DNA from: MKSF01 sp037190225
Lineage (GTDB): Bacteria; Bacteroidota; Bacteroidia; Chitinophagales; Chitinophagaceae
Length of the DNA: 64,000 nt
Assembly (NCBI GenBank): GCA_037190225.1
Contig: JBBCJL010000001.1
Location: 248,001 to 312,000, forward strand
Reading direction: 5' to 3'
The first letter of the stretch is position 1, and each line of letters opens with the position of its first letter. A program made the translations under genes and the position numbers. This document shows positions 27,454 to 36,280 of the stretch, piece after piece. The notes beneath the pieces are model-generated. The model did not search any database. It saw nothing but the letters and a program-made list of their open reading frames with translations, and was not told the DNA's origin.

Positions 27454-29406
27454 TTATGACATCTTTTCCTCGAGCTCCATCATCTGCTCCAGGTAGCCTT
27501 CGGTTTCAGATTCAAGGTGCTGCAGGCGGCCCAGCACAGACTGGTATTCCTGCTCCACGCTCCTGAACTTCTGGTTGTCGGCAAAAAGGGCAGGGTCGGA
27601 CATCTGCTCTTCCAGCCTGGTCTTGTCGGCAGCCAGCTTTTGCATCTGCTCTTCCGTTCTTTCCAGCTGCTTCTGCAGCTTATTGTATTCTTTCTGCAAC
27701 TGCTTCAGCTCACTTTCGCGTCTTTGAGATACGGGAGCAGCCACAGCAGCAGGCTTATTGCTTTTTTCTTCTTTTCGTGCCTGTGCCTGCAGCTTTAGCG
27801 CTTCTTCTTTCCTGGCGTTCCATTCCTGCCATTCTTCATACGGGCCGCTGAACATATTGACCTTATGGTCGTCAATGGTCCAGTACTTGTTGGCGGTACG
27901 GCTCACAAAATACCTGTCGTGCGATATGATCATACAGGTGCCCTGGTATTTATTGAGTGCTTCTATCAGCAGCTCGACAGACATCATGTCCAGGTGGTTG
28001 GTAGGCTCATCCAGCATCAGGAAATTGGCCTTGCTGGCTATGACCTTTGCGAGGGCCACCCGCGCTTTTTCGCCGCCGGACAATACGCGTATCTTTTTGA
28101 AGACATCATCGCCGGTGAACAGGAAGCAGCCCAGTAGCTGCCTGAGCTCCAGCTCAGTCTTACCTGTTCCGCTGGAGAGCATTTCCTCCAGTATGGTGTT
28201 TTCGATGTTCAGGCTTTCCAGCTGGTGCTGTGCGTAAAAGCTCTCTTTGACATTGTGCCATCCGGTGCGGGTGCCTTCAAAGGGCTCCATATCGGCGATA
28301 ATGCGCATCAGGGTGGATTTGCCCTTGCCGTTGGCGCCCACCAGGGCGATCTTGTCACCCCTCATGATCTCAAAATCCGCCTGTTCCAGGATGACATTAT
28401 CATCGTAGGCCTTGGAAATATTTTTGGCATCGCAGATGACCTTGCCGGGCTGCACGTCCACCACAAAGTTGATATTGATCCTGGGAACATCGGCATCGGG
28501 CAGCTCTATACGGTCCAGCCTATCCAGCTTTTTAAGCGCAGACTGTGCCTGCGCTGCTTTGGAAGCCTTGGCGCGGAAACGTTCTATAAACCTTTCCTGC
28601 TGCCTGATATACTTCTGCTGGTTTTCATACTCGCGCTCCAGGAACTCCATACGGGTCGCCTTTTCGATCTCGTAGAAGGAATAGTTCCCGGAATAAGAGA
28701 TCAGGTCCTGCTGGAATAATTCTATGATACGGGTGACCATCCTGTCCAGGAAATAGCGGTCGTGCGAAACGATGATCACGGTGCCGGGATAGCTTTGCAG
28801 GTAACGTTCCAGCCATTCGATAGAGGGAAGGTCAAGGTGGTTGGTAGGTTCATCTAGCATCAGGATATCGGGCTGCTGCAGCATCATTTTAGCGAGCAAT
28901 ACCCGCATCCGCCAGCCCCCGCTGAACGTATTGTAGGATTGCTGCAGGGACGCGGTCGAAAATCCCAGCCCTTCCAGTATCTCGGCCGCCTTGTATTCCA
29001 TTTCGTAGCCGCCTGCCATTTCAAACCCGTGCAGGGCATTCGCATAGTCGTCCAGTAAGGCCGCATCATCCGGCCTGGCTTCCAGCTTGGCCGTAAGTGT
29101 ATCTATGGTTGCCTGCCATTCCATCGCTTTTTCGTAGGCTGTCATGACCACGGATAAAATAGAGTTGTCCGTAGCAAAGCTGAGCAGGTCCTGGTTGAAA
29201 AAGCCTATGGAGACATCGTTCGCTTTCTGGATATTGCCGCCTTCCACCGAGTATTCGCCCATAATGAGACGCAGCAGGGTGGATTTGCCGGCGCCGTTGG
29301 GTCCTATAAGCCCGATCCGTTCGTTTTCTCCTATCTGTAAATTTACTTCGTCGAGCATCTGGCGCGCGCCAAATGAAAATGACACATTATTTAACTGTAA
29401 CAACAT
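27454..29406 (-). CDS. ABC-F family ATP-binding protein
   Basis: 650 residues with two ABC ATPase domains in one chain and no membrane segments, the hallmark of ABC-F translation factors. Domain 1 has Walker A GPNGAGKSTLL and signature FSGGWRMR; domain 2 has Walker A GANGKGKSTLM and signature LSGGEKARVALA. Both have LDEPTNHLD Walker B stretches. The linker between them is long and basic, and a C-terminal charged coiled coil (about 570-650) matches Uup/YdiF-type members. Such proteins act on the ribosome or in DNA transactions; the exact role is not readable. It is divergent from the formyltransferase gene, with overlapping promoters. Confidence 0.93.
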   Translation of the reverse strand: MLLQLNNVSFSFGARQMLDEVNLQIGENERIGLIGPNGAGKSTLLRLIMGEYSVEGGNIQKANDVSIGFFNQDLLSFATDNSILSVVMTAYEKAMEWQATIDTLTAKLEARPDDAALLDDYANALHGFEMAGGYEMEYKAAEILEGLGFSTASLQQSYNTFSGGWRMRVLLAKMMLQQPDILMLDEPTNHLDLPSIEWLERYLQSYPGTVIIVSHDRYFLDRMVTRIIELFQQDLISYSGNYSFYEIEKATRMEFLEREYENQQKYIRQQERFIERFRAKASKAAQAQSALKKLDRLDRIELPDADVPRININFVVDVQPGKVICDAKNISKAYDDNVILEQADFEIMRGDKIALVGANGKGKSTLMRIIADMEPFEGTRTGWHNVKESFYAQHQLESLNIENTILEEMLSSGTGKTELELRQLLGCFLFTGDDVFKKIRVLSGGEKARVALAKVIASKANFLMLDEPTNHLDMMSVELLIEALNKYQGTCMIISHDRYFVSRTANKYWTIDDHKVNMFSGPYEEWQEWNARKEEALKLQAQARKEEKSNKPAAVAAPVSQRRESELKQLQKEYNKLQKQLERTEEQMQKLAADKTRLEEQMSDPALFADNQKFRSVEQEYQSVLGRLQHLESETEGYLEQMMELEEKMS

Positions 29407-29424
29407 ACCGCTGAGTGCTTGATT

Positions 29425-29432
29425 TATCTTTG
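29425..29432 (+). promoter_or_regulatory. -7 promoter box TATCTTTG for the formyltransferase
   Basis: TATCTTTG matches TAnnTTTG, 46 bases before the ATG at 29479. It lies six bases from the opposite-strand box of the ABC-F gene, so the two promoters interlock. Confidence 0.5.
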
Positions 29433-29437
29433 CGATG

Positions 29438-29445
29438 CAAAAATA
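29438..29445 (-). promoter_or_regulatory. -7 promoter box TATTTTTG for the ABC-F gene
   Basis: The minus strand reads TATTTTTG (TAnnTTTG), 31 bases upstream of the ATG at 29406. Confidence 0.5.
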
Positions 29446-29478
29446 CTTTAAATTCGCCTATTAAACACCCCCGAGCGT

Positions 29479-30225
29479 ATGGAAGCAAAAAAGCGTATCG
29501 TGTACCTGGGCACCAAACCGATAGGTGCTCACTGCCTGGAATATATACTGGCCCGCCGGGAAGACCTGGATGTGGAGGTCATAGCAGTAGGTACGCGGGA
29601 GCGGAAAGAATTTGCCGGTTCTAATGCGGTGGCAGAACTGGCAGCGCGTCACAATATTCCGCTGCTGGAGCACCCGGACGATATCCCGGAGTGTGATATC
29701 ATCTATTCCGTACAGTACGATAAGATATTAAAGCAGCAGCATATTGATAAGGCGGCCCGGATAGCGGTGAACCTGCACCTGGCGCCCCTGCCTGATTACA
29801 GGGGATGCAACCAGTTCTCCTTTGCCATCTTTAACGGTGCGGAGGTGTTCGGCGTTACAATTCATGAAATAGATACGGGTGTTGACAGCGGTGATATCCT
29901 GTTCGAGGACCGCTTTCCCATACCCGGCGATATATGGGTAAAGGAGCTGTTCGATATCTCAGTGGACAGGGGGAAGCAACTGTTTGAAAGTACGCTGAAA
30001 GACATTATCGCAGGCAGCTATGTGAAGGTGCCGCAAGCTTCCCTGACCGGGGAAAGGGGACTGCATTTATACAGCCGTAAGGATATAGGCTGGCTGAAGC
30101 GGATAGACCTGGATGAGCCTGCGTCCAAAATGGCCCGGCGCATCCGCGCTACCTATATGCCGGGCTTTGAGCCGCCTTATGTCCTGGTGGGCGACAGGAA
30201 GCTGTTTTTTAAGGCGGAGGATTAA
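29479..30225 (+). CDS. formyltransferase-family protein (10-formyltetrahydrofolate dependent)
   Basis: 248 residues. The formyltransferase fold is shown by AVNLHLAPLPDYRG, carrying the catalytic Asn and His, and by IDTGVDSGDIL with the catalytic Asp, as in methionyl-tRNA and sugar formyltransferases. It is shorter than methionyl-tRNA formyltransferase (about 310 residues) and lacks a recognisable C-terminal tRNA-binding domain, so a sugar-nucleotide or other small-molecule substrate is more likely. The ending LFFKAED is also found in sugar formyltransferase-like members. No sugar-synthesis genes lie beside it here. A strong bidirectional terminator follows the stop. Confidence 0.85.
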   Translation: MEAKKRIVYLGTKPIGAHCLEYILARREDLDVEVIAVGTRERKEFAGSNAVAELAARHNIPLLEHPDDIPECDIIYSVQYDKILKQQHIDKAARIAVNLHLAPLPDYRGCNQFSFAIFNGAEVFGVTIHEIDTGVDSGDILFEDRFPIPGDIWVKELFDISVDRGKQLFESTLKDIIAGSYVKVPQASLTGERGLHLYSRKDIGWLKRIDLDEPASKMARRIRATYMPGFEPPYVLVGDRKLFFKAED

Positions 30226-30239
30226 GCGGTATGGGGCAT

Positions 30240-30279
30240 AAAAAATCCCGCCGGGCATCATTTGCCGGCGGGATTTTTT
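30240..30279. terminator. bidirectional terminator between the formyltransferase and HU-SPOR genes
   Basis: AAAAAATCCCGCCGG (30240-30254) and CCGGCGGGATTTTTT (30265-30279) form a perfect 15-base stem with a 10-base loop. The A/T ends give T runs on both strands between convergent genes. Confidence 0.9.
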
Positions 30280-30306
30280 AGTAGCCTCTCCGTAAGGATA
30301 AGCCTG

Positions 30307-31305
30307 CTATTGCAAAAGTCTTACATTACCGTTCGGATTCAGCATTTTTTTGACGGAATCCACTGTACGCTGTACATTTTCACCGCTTACGGCCGCTTTT
30401 AATATCACGTGGTATTTTAAGGAATCCGTTCCGTGCTCTACCACATCCACGTTCTTATAGTTGTAGGAAAGCAGCTTTTCCCTGCGGCTTTCCGCGCGTT
30501 CCCTGCTGCTGTAGCTGTTCACGATGATGCGGATCTCCCCGGCTGGCGAAGGCTGTGCGGCCGCTGCGGCAGGAGGTACGGCATCATTGTTCGCCCGGCT
30601 GGTATCGGCAGGCTGTATCGTATCCGCAGGTACTACGGGCGGTGCCGGCTGCTCTATCACTTCCGGCGTTGCTTCCGCTGCTTCCGGTAACGGCTTGTCG
30701 GCGCCTTTGTCCATGTTGACGATGACAAAGGCCACAATGGCCAGTATCAGCACGATGATCCCGATGATAATGCCCAGCTTGCCCCAGTTGACCTGTGCCG
30801 GCTTAATGACGATCTCCTCGTCACTTTTCGGCTCCCGGAAAGTGGTTTTCTCTATGATATTCGAAAGTGTCTCTTCTTTTTTCTTTTCTTCCACCTCTGA
30901 GCTGATCTTGAAGAAAGGTATCTGCTTTTCCTGGATGCGCAGCTCCGGGTCGGTCTCAAAGTAAACATCTTCGCCCCCGCTCCTGCTGATGAATTTACCG
31001 ATGCCGGGTATAATGACCTCGTGGCCCTTGCTGAACTCTTCTTTAATATGGCTGCAATACTCCCGGATATGGTTGGAGGCATGGGCGATACTGATGCGTT
31101 CCAGGTTGGCGATAAAGTTCGCAAAGGAATCATCGAGAGAGCCTGCGCCTTTGACAAACACTACCTCATACCCCGAGCTTTCCGTCTGTAATGTTTCTTT
31201 ATTGAAAGAGGCGCTTCGCTTGATGACCTGGAGACTTCCGAAGCCGGGAAGATAGCAATACTCGTTTTTCAATAAAAATAAACCTACATATTTACCTATA
31301 TCCAT
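30307..31305 (-). CDS. inner membrane HU (CCDC81-type) plus SPOR domain protein
   Basis: 332 residues. The first 120 or so residues resemble the paired HU/IHF-like domains called CCDC81-type in bacteria (VGLFLLKNEYCYLPGFGSL, then IPGIGKFISR). A charged linker is followed by one membrane helix (about 173-197, GIIIGIIVLILAIVAFVIV), a Pro/Ala/Glu-rich stretch, and a C-terminal SPOR domain (IRIIVNSYSSRERAES to GNVRLLQ), the kind that binds denuded septal peptidoglycan. HU inside, SPOR outside would link the cytoplasm with the cell wall. It is the last gene of an operon with an outer membrane barrel and a giant TPR protein. Confidence 0.88.
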   Translation of the reverse strand: MDIGKYVGLFLLKNEYCYLPGFGSLQVIKRSASFNKETLQTESSGYEVVFVKGAGSLDDSFANFIANLERISIAHASNHIREYCSHIKEEFSKGHEVIIPGIGKFISRSGGEDVYFETDPELRIQEKQIPFFKISSEVEEKKKEETLSNIIEKTTFREPKSDEEIVIKPAQVNWGKLGIIIGIIVLILAIVAFVIVNMDKGADKPLPEAAEATPEVIEQPAPPVVPADTIQPADTSRANNDAVPPAAAAAQPSPAGEIRIIVNSYSSRERAESRREKLLSYNYKNVDVVEHGTDSLKYHVILKAAVSGENVQRTVDSVKKMLNPNGNVRLLQ

Positions 31306-31339
31306 TATCTAGTATTCTTTGAAATGATTTTGAGTGAAA

Positions 31340-33013
31340 TTAGAATTTAAAACGTAAACCACCAATAATATTAAAACCGTACACATTGTACAGGTTGAAA
31401 CGTTCGTATTGTTTGTTCAATATATTATTCAGCTGTAAAAATAAAGATAATCGCGGAATTATCTGGTACTCTCCCTGTAAACTTAGGTCGGTGATGGGAA
31501 GCAGACGCTCTGTGGCGCCGGTTTCCGTCAGGTAGTATATCCGGTCCCAGTATTCCAGCCTGGAGGAAAGGTACAGGCCTTTGACCGGTCTGACAAATAC
31601 TTCTCCTGCCAGCTTCAGCTGCGGCTCGTGGTAGATCTTATTCATCGTCTCCTTATAGGTAAAGCTGGTCCAGGCGCCTGAGCCTGTTATCCCGAAGGTT
31701 TCATTGACCTGGTACTTGAAATAGCCGTCAAAAGTGAGCGCCTGCACTTTCCCTTCATAGTCTATGCGAAAGTACCTGCCGTCCGGTGTCCTGGAATGGT
31801 CATTTATAAATACGGGGAGATTGTTCCACTGGTTCCAGGCAAGAGAGCCTCCCAGCGACATATATTTGCCCAGCTTGCTGTCAAAGCCGCCGAATACTTT
31901 CAGCTGCCTGGACTGCTGTACCAGGTAGTTGTTGTACATAAAAGGATTTTTAGACGAAAGCTGCTCAAAGGTATTCTGGATCACTTCGCCTTTAAAGCCG
32001 CCGTTCAATGTCAGGGAGTTGGTTATCAGGGGTACCCGAAGGGTGATGTCGGGCAGCAGGTAAAACCGGTTGTCCATTCCCAGGGACGGGCGGATACCGA
32101 TATGGAGATCGCTTTTCAGCACGCTGATATCCACGTAGGGACGGGCGGACACCAGGTGATTGCCTACAGCGGTATGGTTGACCACATAGCTGTAAAAATT
32201 GCCGTTGAGGTCCAGTCCCACCTTTAAGGTGCTGTCTATACGGTAAGATAAGGGAATGCTGAGGTCCAGCCCGGTTTCGGAGGCTTTCCACCTGTCGGCG
32301 TAGTAGCTGGCGCCTAGGCGCGGCTTGTAGAAAAAGCGGCTGCCGCTGGAATTCTCCATAGCTACGTGTCCCCTGACGCCCCAGTACACTTGTCGTACGC
32401 TATCCAGGGCAGGGTAAGGGTACATTGCCTGGTTCATACCGTAATAGCTGGTGCCTCTCCTGGTGAACTGTACGTTGCCTTCCAGGTCGTGATTGTCCAG
32501 CTGGTAGTAGCCCACACCGGAAAATTCGGACAGGGAGCTTTGCCTGTTCACGATGCCGCCTTTCTGAGACAGGTGCCTGCCGTGCAGCACGGACTGGAAT
32601 TTTTCCGTCTGCAGCGCGCTGACGCCGGCATCCAGCAGGAAGGAGGAGTAATTGCCCATTCCCGCTTTGATATAATTTTCGAAATTAGGCTGCTGGTTGT
32701 CCAGTCCCAGTGCCAGCGGGCGGATAGGCACCGCCTGGTAAGTATAGGTCAGCTTCTGCTCCGGCACCTCGTACTGGTATACAGGATTGATGGTGTCAAA
32801 CCTGGGCGCATCCGGAACAAGGCGTTCCTTGGTCTTTTTCTGGACTTCCGGTACATATATCTGGTATACGTTAAATTCCTGTGTGCGGATCACCGTGTCC
32901 GTGCCTCTTTGCGTGCGCTGCTGTGCCCAGCCGTTGTTGGCCCAGGCGGCGGTGAGCAGGATCATAGCGGCAGGTATATATTTTGCTTTGGTATATAAGC
33001 TCATTGAAAACAA
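31340..33013 (-). CDS. outer membrane beta-barrel protein (TonB-receptor-like, no plug)
   Basis: 557 residues with a signal peptide (about 1-31). After a region with YQIYVPEVQKKTKERLVPDA the rest is a run of amphipathic strands ending in IIGGLRFKF with the terminal Phe, as in outer membrane barrels. LQLNNILNKQYERFNLY is very like the last strands of TonB-dependent receptors, but no plug domain or TonB box is evident, so this is a barrel of that lineage without transport machinery. It sits between the TPR gene (38 bases upstream) and the HU-SPOR gene (34 bases downstream), so all three are co-transcribed. Confidence 0.85.
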   Translation of the reverse strand: MFSMSLYTKAKYIPAAMILLTAAWANNGWAQQRTQRGTDTVIRTQEFNVYQIYVPEVQKKTKERLVPDAPRFDTINPVYQYEVPEQKLTYTYQAVPIRPLALGLDNQQPNFENYIKAGMGNYSSFLLDAGVSALQTEKFQSVLHGRHLSQKGGIVNRQSSLSEFSGVGYYQLDNHDLEGNVQFTRRGTSYYGMNQAMYPYPALDSVRQVYWGVRGHVAMENSSGSRFFYKPRLGASYYADRWKASETGLDLSIPLSYRIDSTLKVGLDLNGNFYSYVVNHTAVGNHLVSARPYVDISVLKSDLHIGIRPSLGMDNRFYLLPDITLRVPLITNSLTLNGGFKGEVIQNTFEQLSSKNPFMYNNYLVQQSRQLKVFGGFDSKLGKYMSLGGSLAWNQWNNLPVFINDHSRTPDGRYFRIDYEGKVQALTFDGYFKYQVNETFGITGSGAWTSFTYKETMNKIYHEPQLKLAGEVFVRPVKGLYLSSRLEYWDRIYYLTETGATERLLPITDLSLQGEYQIIPRLSLFLQLNNILNKQYERFNLYNVYGFNIIGGLRFKF

Positions 33014-33051
33014 TATTTAATAGCTGTACTGATAAAAATTACGGAAGGGGT

Positions 33052-36000
33052 TTATTCTACTTTGGAGTGCTGTAGCTGGGCCGCCTTTACGCGGTCGTAC
33101 AGATCATTGATCTCTGCAGTCAGGCTGGCATCCTTTACCCCTTTTTTCAGTTCTTCCACGATAGCATTGGCTTCAAAGTAGTCTTTCTGCTCCAGCATGA
33201 TGGTTGCGATCAGCATGAAGTTCTTAGCTACCCAGTATTGATATTGATTCGATGTTTTGACCGCTTTTTCCGCTGCCTTTACAGCGTCATCCGGCTTGCC
33301 CTGCTCCTTCAGTATGTAAGCGCTCCAGTACCGCGATTCCGCGGTCAGGATGCCCAGGTTCTGCGTGGATACCTTGTTCAGGTGGGTCAGTGCCTCGTTC
33401 CAGTCCTTGTTCTGAATGGCGTTCCGTGCCTTTATAAGGTTGGCAAGGCCGATATCTGATTTGTCCACACCTTCTGTTTTCAGTAAGGTATTGGCATATT
33501 CTTCTGCGGTGGTCCTGTTGCCCAGCTCATAATGGGCGGTCATCAGGCCTATGTAGGCCTCCTTCTGCAATGCCGCATTCTGCGTATGCTGAAGCAGGTA
33601 GTCGTAGTAATTTTTAGTAGCCTCATATTGCTTAGCCTGTAAAGAGAGCATCCCGGCCTTCTGGCCGGCATCTTCCGCATACGCGTTCCAGTCGCCTTTC
33701 AGCACTTCATTGTAATCTTCAAGCGCCTTGTCTGTCTGCTGCAGCATCCTCCGGGCCTCTCCCCTGTAGTAAAGCGCCGGTATCGTGTACTGGCTGCCGC
33801 TGTAGTCCCCGGTGAACTGGGAGGCCTTATCCACTACCACATTCCATTGCCTGTTCTCGAAGGCTGTCTCAATAATGTCGAAATAAGCCTGCTGCTTGGT
33901 CAGCTCATCCGGTTCGGGCAGGTCCTGCTGGCGGGCGTATTGTATGTAGGCGTCAAAATCGCTGTCCTGTGTGTACAGGATGCGCAGGGCTTCCATGGCG
34001 CTGGCCCTGTCGGCAGAGGAAGGGTATTTTTCAATATACTCTTTGTAAGTAGCTTTGGCCAGCTCCCGCTGGTCCATTGACTGGTAGGCAAAGGCCAGCT
34101 TATAGGTGGCACTGGCTTTGACCTGGGGATTTTTGGTAGTGCTCAGGATGCTTTTCAGGCTTGCTGCCGCTTCGGAAAAGGCATTGCGTTGCAGCTGCAT
34201 AGAGGCCAGCTCCACCTGCGCGGCTTCCCTGTAGGTGCTGCCGGTATTATTATTGTTCAGGGACTGCAGCAGCTTCTGCTTTTCAGGGTCGTTGTCATTA
34301 AGTCCCGCTATCAGCGCGCGCTGGAAAATGGCATAGTCCTTTTCCGTAGTGTTCTTTTTGACGGCCTGGTCATACAGCTGGTCGGCGGCGGTATAATCCT
34401 TTCTCATAAAGGCCGCGTCTGCAGACCGCAGTACTGCCAGCACGGAGGCTGCCGAGTCCTGACCAGCATCCGCTTTCTGGGCAGCGGAAAAGGCTGTCTG
34501 TGCATTGGAGTAATCTCCCAGCTCCATCTGGGCGTATCCAATGATCATCTGGGCGTTCTGCTTGCTGGCCTTCGCGGATAATTTAGGGATGGCGTGGCTG
34601 TAGGCATTATAAAGATTCAGGAAATCCCGTGCATTATCCACGGCGCTTTTATAATCTCCCCTGTTATAATCCAGCTCGGCTTTCCAGAATTTGGCTATCG
34701 CCTCGTATTCGCCGTTCACCGGGTATTTCAGGGAGTTGTTCAGCATCTGGTAGGCGCTTTCGTAATCTTTGTCGATAAGCAGCTGCAGGCCCCTGCCAAC
34801 GGCTACTTTCTGGTAGACGGATTTCATGAAATTATCCTGCAGGTTGGAGCTGCTGATGATATTGAAAGCCTCTTCATAGTTGCTGCTCTTGAGCAGCAGG
34901 CTGGATAAAAGGCTTTTGGCTTCATTGGCGTGTCGCCCGTCAGGGTAGCTTCTGATGTATTCGTCAAATTTCCGGCTGGCCACTATTTCATTGCCCTGCT
35001 CATAGGACAGCTTGGCATACAGGAAAGTAGCGGCTTCCCTGATGGAGAGGTTGTAGCTCATATCAGAGGCCAGTCCGAAGGCGTTCCTGGCGCCTTTTTT
35101 GTCATTGACACGCAGGTAGCAGTCACCCAGGAGGTACATCGCAGTCTGGCCCAGGGAGTCCTGCGATACGCTGAGCTCCTTGAAGGCAGTGATGGCCTCA
35201 TTCCAGTCCTTCAGCTTATAGTAGGTATAGCCGATCTCGTAATACACTTCCTTCCTGAGCTTTTCACTGTTGCTGATCACGTATTGGAAATCGGGAAGGG
35301 CCTCTCCGTATTTACCTTCTTCAAAGCTTACCTGCGCGCGAAGCAGGTGCATCTCCCTTTTGTAATGAAGATCATTACCGGCAGCGAGATAGGTGCCGGC
35401 AAGGGATCTCAGCTGCGCCTTATTGCCGAGGAAATAGTGTATCTCCGCCTGGTAGTAGGGTACGACCTCCTTGTATTCCTCTTCTTTGGCAATGGCCTCA
35501 AAGCTTTTCAATGCGCTTTTATAGTCCTTGTCATTATAGGCCAGCAGCCCGTAATAGTAATTACCGGGCACATAGTATTTATGGTTATGTATGTCTTTGA
35601 TGGCCGCAAACAGGTTCTTGGATTCCGTCAGCCTGTTGTTATAGAAGTAGCAGTAGGCCAGCTCAAATTTTGCGTCTGATATCTCTTCATTGGTGAGATT
35701 ATCCATGCCGGCCTTTTCGTAATAGGCGGCTGCATTGATATAGTCATTCCGGTGAAAATAGTGCTGTGCCAGGGCAAAGGACACCCGCTGGTAATACACC
35801 GGGTCTGAGCATTTGTCAATATACTGCCTCGCCAGCTCTTCCGAGCCGAAAAGATCGCCTTTTATGTTGCTCAGCACATAGTAGTAATAGGCCTGCCGGT
35901 AGTCGAAATTGGATTCCAGCTTTTCATCATGTTGCGTGGGAAGAAAATTGGAATTTAAAAAGCCGTTCAGCGAATTGGTAGCCTGGATATATAATCCGGC

Positions 36001-36141
36001 ATTGAACTGTTCAATGCCGTGCTGTAATAAATTATTTTCATAGCTGTTATTTACAGGCTGCTGTGCTGCCAGGGGATGCAGTGTTGTGAAAGCGAGCGAA
36101 CTTATAAGTAATGGCCGGAATATTCTTTTATGAATAATCAT
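33052..36141 (-). CDS. giant tetratricopeptide-repeat protein, exported
   Basis: 1029 residues, with a signal peptide (about 1-25, ending PLAAQ) and then almost entirely tandem TPR units, for example DYKSALKSFEAIAKEEEYKEV and KLKDWNEAITAFKELSVSQD. Such solenoids are protein-binding scaffolds. No enzyme domain or lipobox is visible, so it should be a soluble or loosely attached periplasmic or surface scaffold. It opens a three-gene operon with the outer membrane barrel and the HU-SPOR protein. Similar TPR proteins support outer membrane assembly or type IX secretion and gliding in Bacteroidota, but which machine this serves is not known. Confidence 0.9.
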   Translation of the reverse strand: MIIHKRIFRPLLISSLAFTTLHPLAAQQPVNNSYENNLLQHGIEQFNAGLYIQATNSLNGFLNSNFLPTQHDEKLESNFDYRQAYYYYVLSNIKGDLFGSEELARQYIDKCSDPVYYQRVSFALAQHYFHRNDYINAAAYYEKAGMDNLTNEEISDAKFELAYCYFYNNRLTESKNLFAAIKDIHNHKYYVPGNYYYGLLAYNDKDYKSALKSFEAIAKEEEYKEVVPYYQAEIHYFLGNKAQLRSLAGTYLAAGNDLHYKREMHLLRAQVSFEEGKYGEALPDFQYVISNSEKLRKEVYYEIGYTYYKLKDWNEAITAFKELSVSQDSLGQTAMYLLGDCYLRVNDKKGARNAFGLASDMSYNLSIREAATFLYAKLSYEQGNEIVASRKFDEYIRSYPDGRHANEAKSLLSSLLLKSSNYEEAFNIISSSNLQDNFMKSVYQKVAVGRGLQLLIDKDYESAYQMLNNSLKYPVNGEYEAIAKFWKAELDYNRGDYKSAVDNARDFLNLYNAYSHAIPKLSAKASKQNAQMIIGYAQMELGDYSNAQTAFSAAQKADAGQDSAASVLAVLRSADAAFMRKDYTAADQLYDQAVKKNTTEKDYAIFQRALIAGLNDNDPEKQKLLQSLNNNNTGSTYREAAQVELASMQLQRNAFSEAAASLKSILSTTKNPQVKASATYKLAFAYQSMDQRELAKATYKEYIEKYPSSADRASAMEALRILYTQDSDFDAYIQYARQQDLPEPDELTKQQAYFDIIETAFENRQWNVVVDKASQFTGDYSGSQYTIPALYYRGEARRMLQQTDKALEDYNEVLKGDWNAYAEDAGQKAGMLSLQAKQYEATKNYYDYLLQHTQNAALQKEAYIGLMTAHYELGNRTTAEEYANTLLKTEGVDKSDIGLANLIKARNAIQNKDWNEALTHLNKVSTQNLGILTAESRYWSAYILKEQGKPDDAVKAAEKAVKTSNQYQYWVAKNFMLIATIMLEQKDYFEANAIVEELKKGVKDASLTAEINDLYDRVKAAQLQHSKVE

Positions 36142-36209
36142 TGTTGTGAAACTATTTTATTTGTATGGGTTAGGTATTAATAGCTGCAGGGAAGCCACTC
36201 TACTTCAGG

Positions 36210-36217
36210 CAAAGATA
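36210..36217 (-). promoter_or_regulatory. -7 promoter box TATCTTTG for the TPR-barrel-SPOR operon
   Basis: The minus strand reads TATCTTTG (TAnnTTTG), 69 bases upstream of the ATG at 36141. Confidence 0.5.
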
Positions 36218-36280
36218 GGATTTAGATATTTCAATATATAAACAACGGAATGTTTTAGTAAAAATTATCAAATTATTAAG

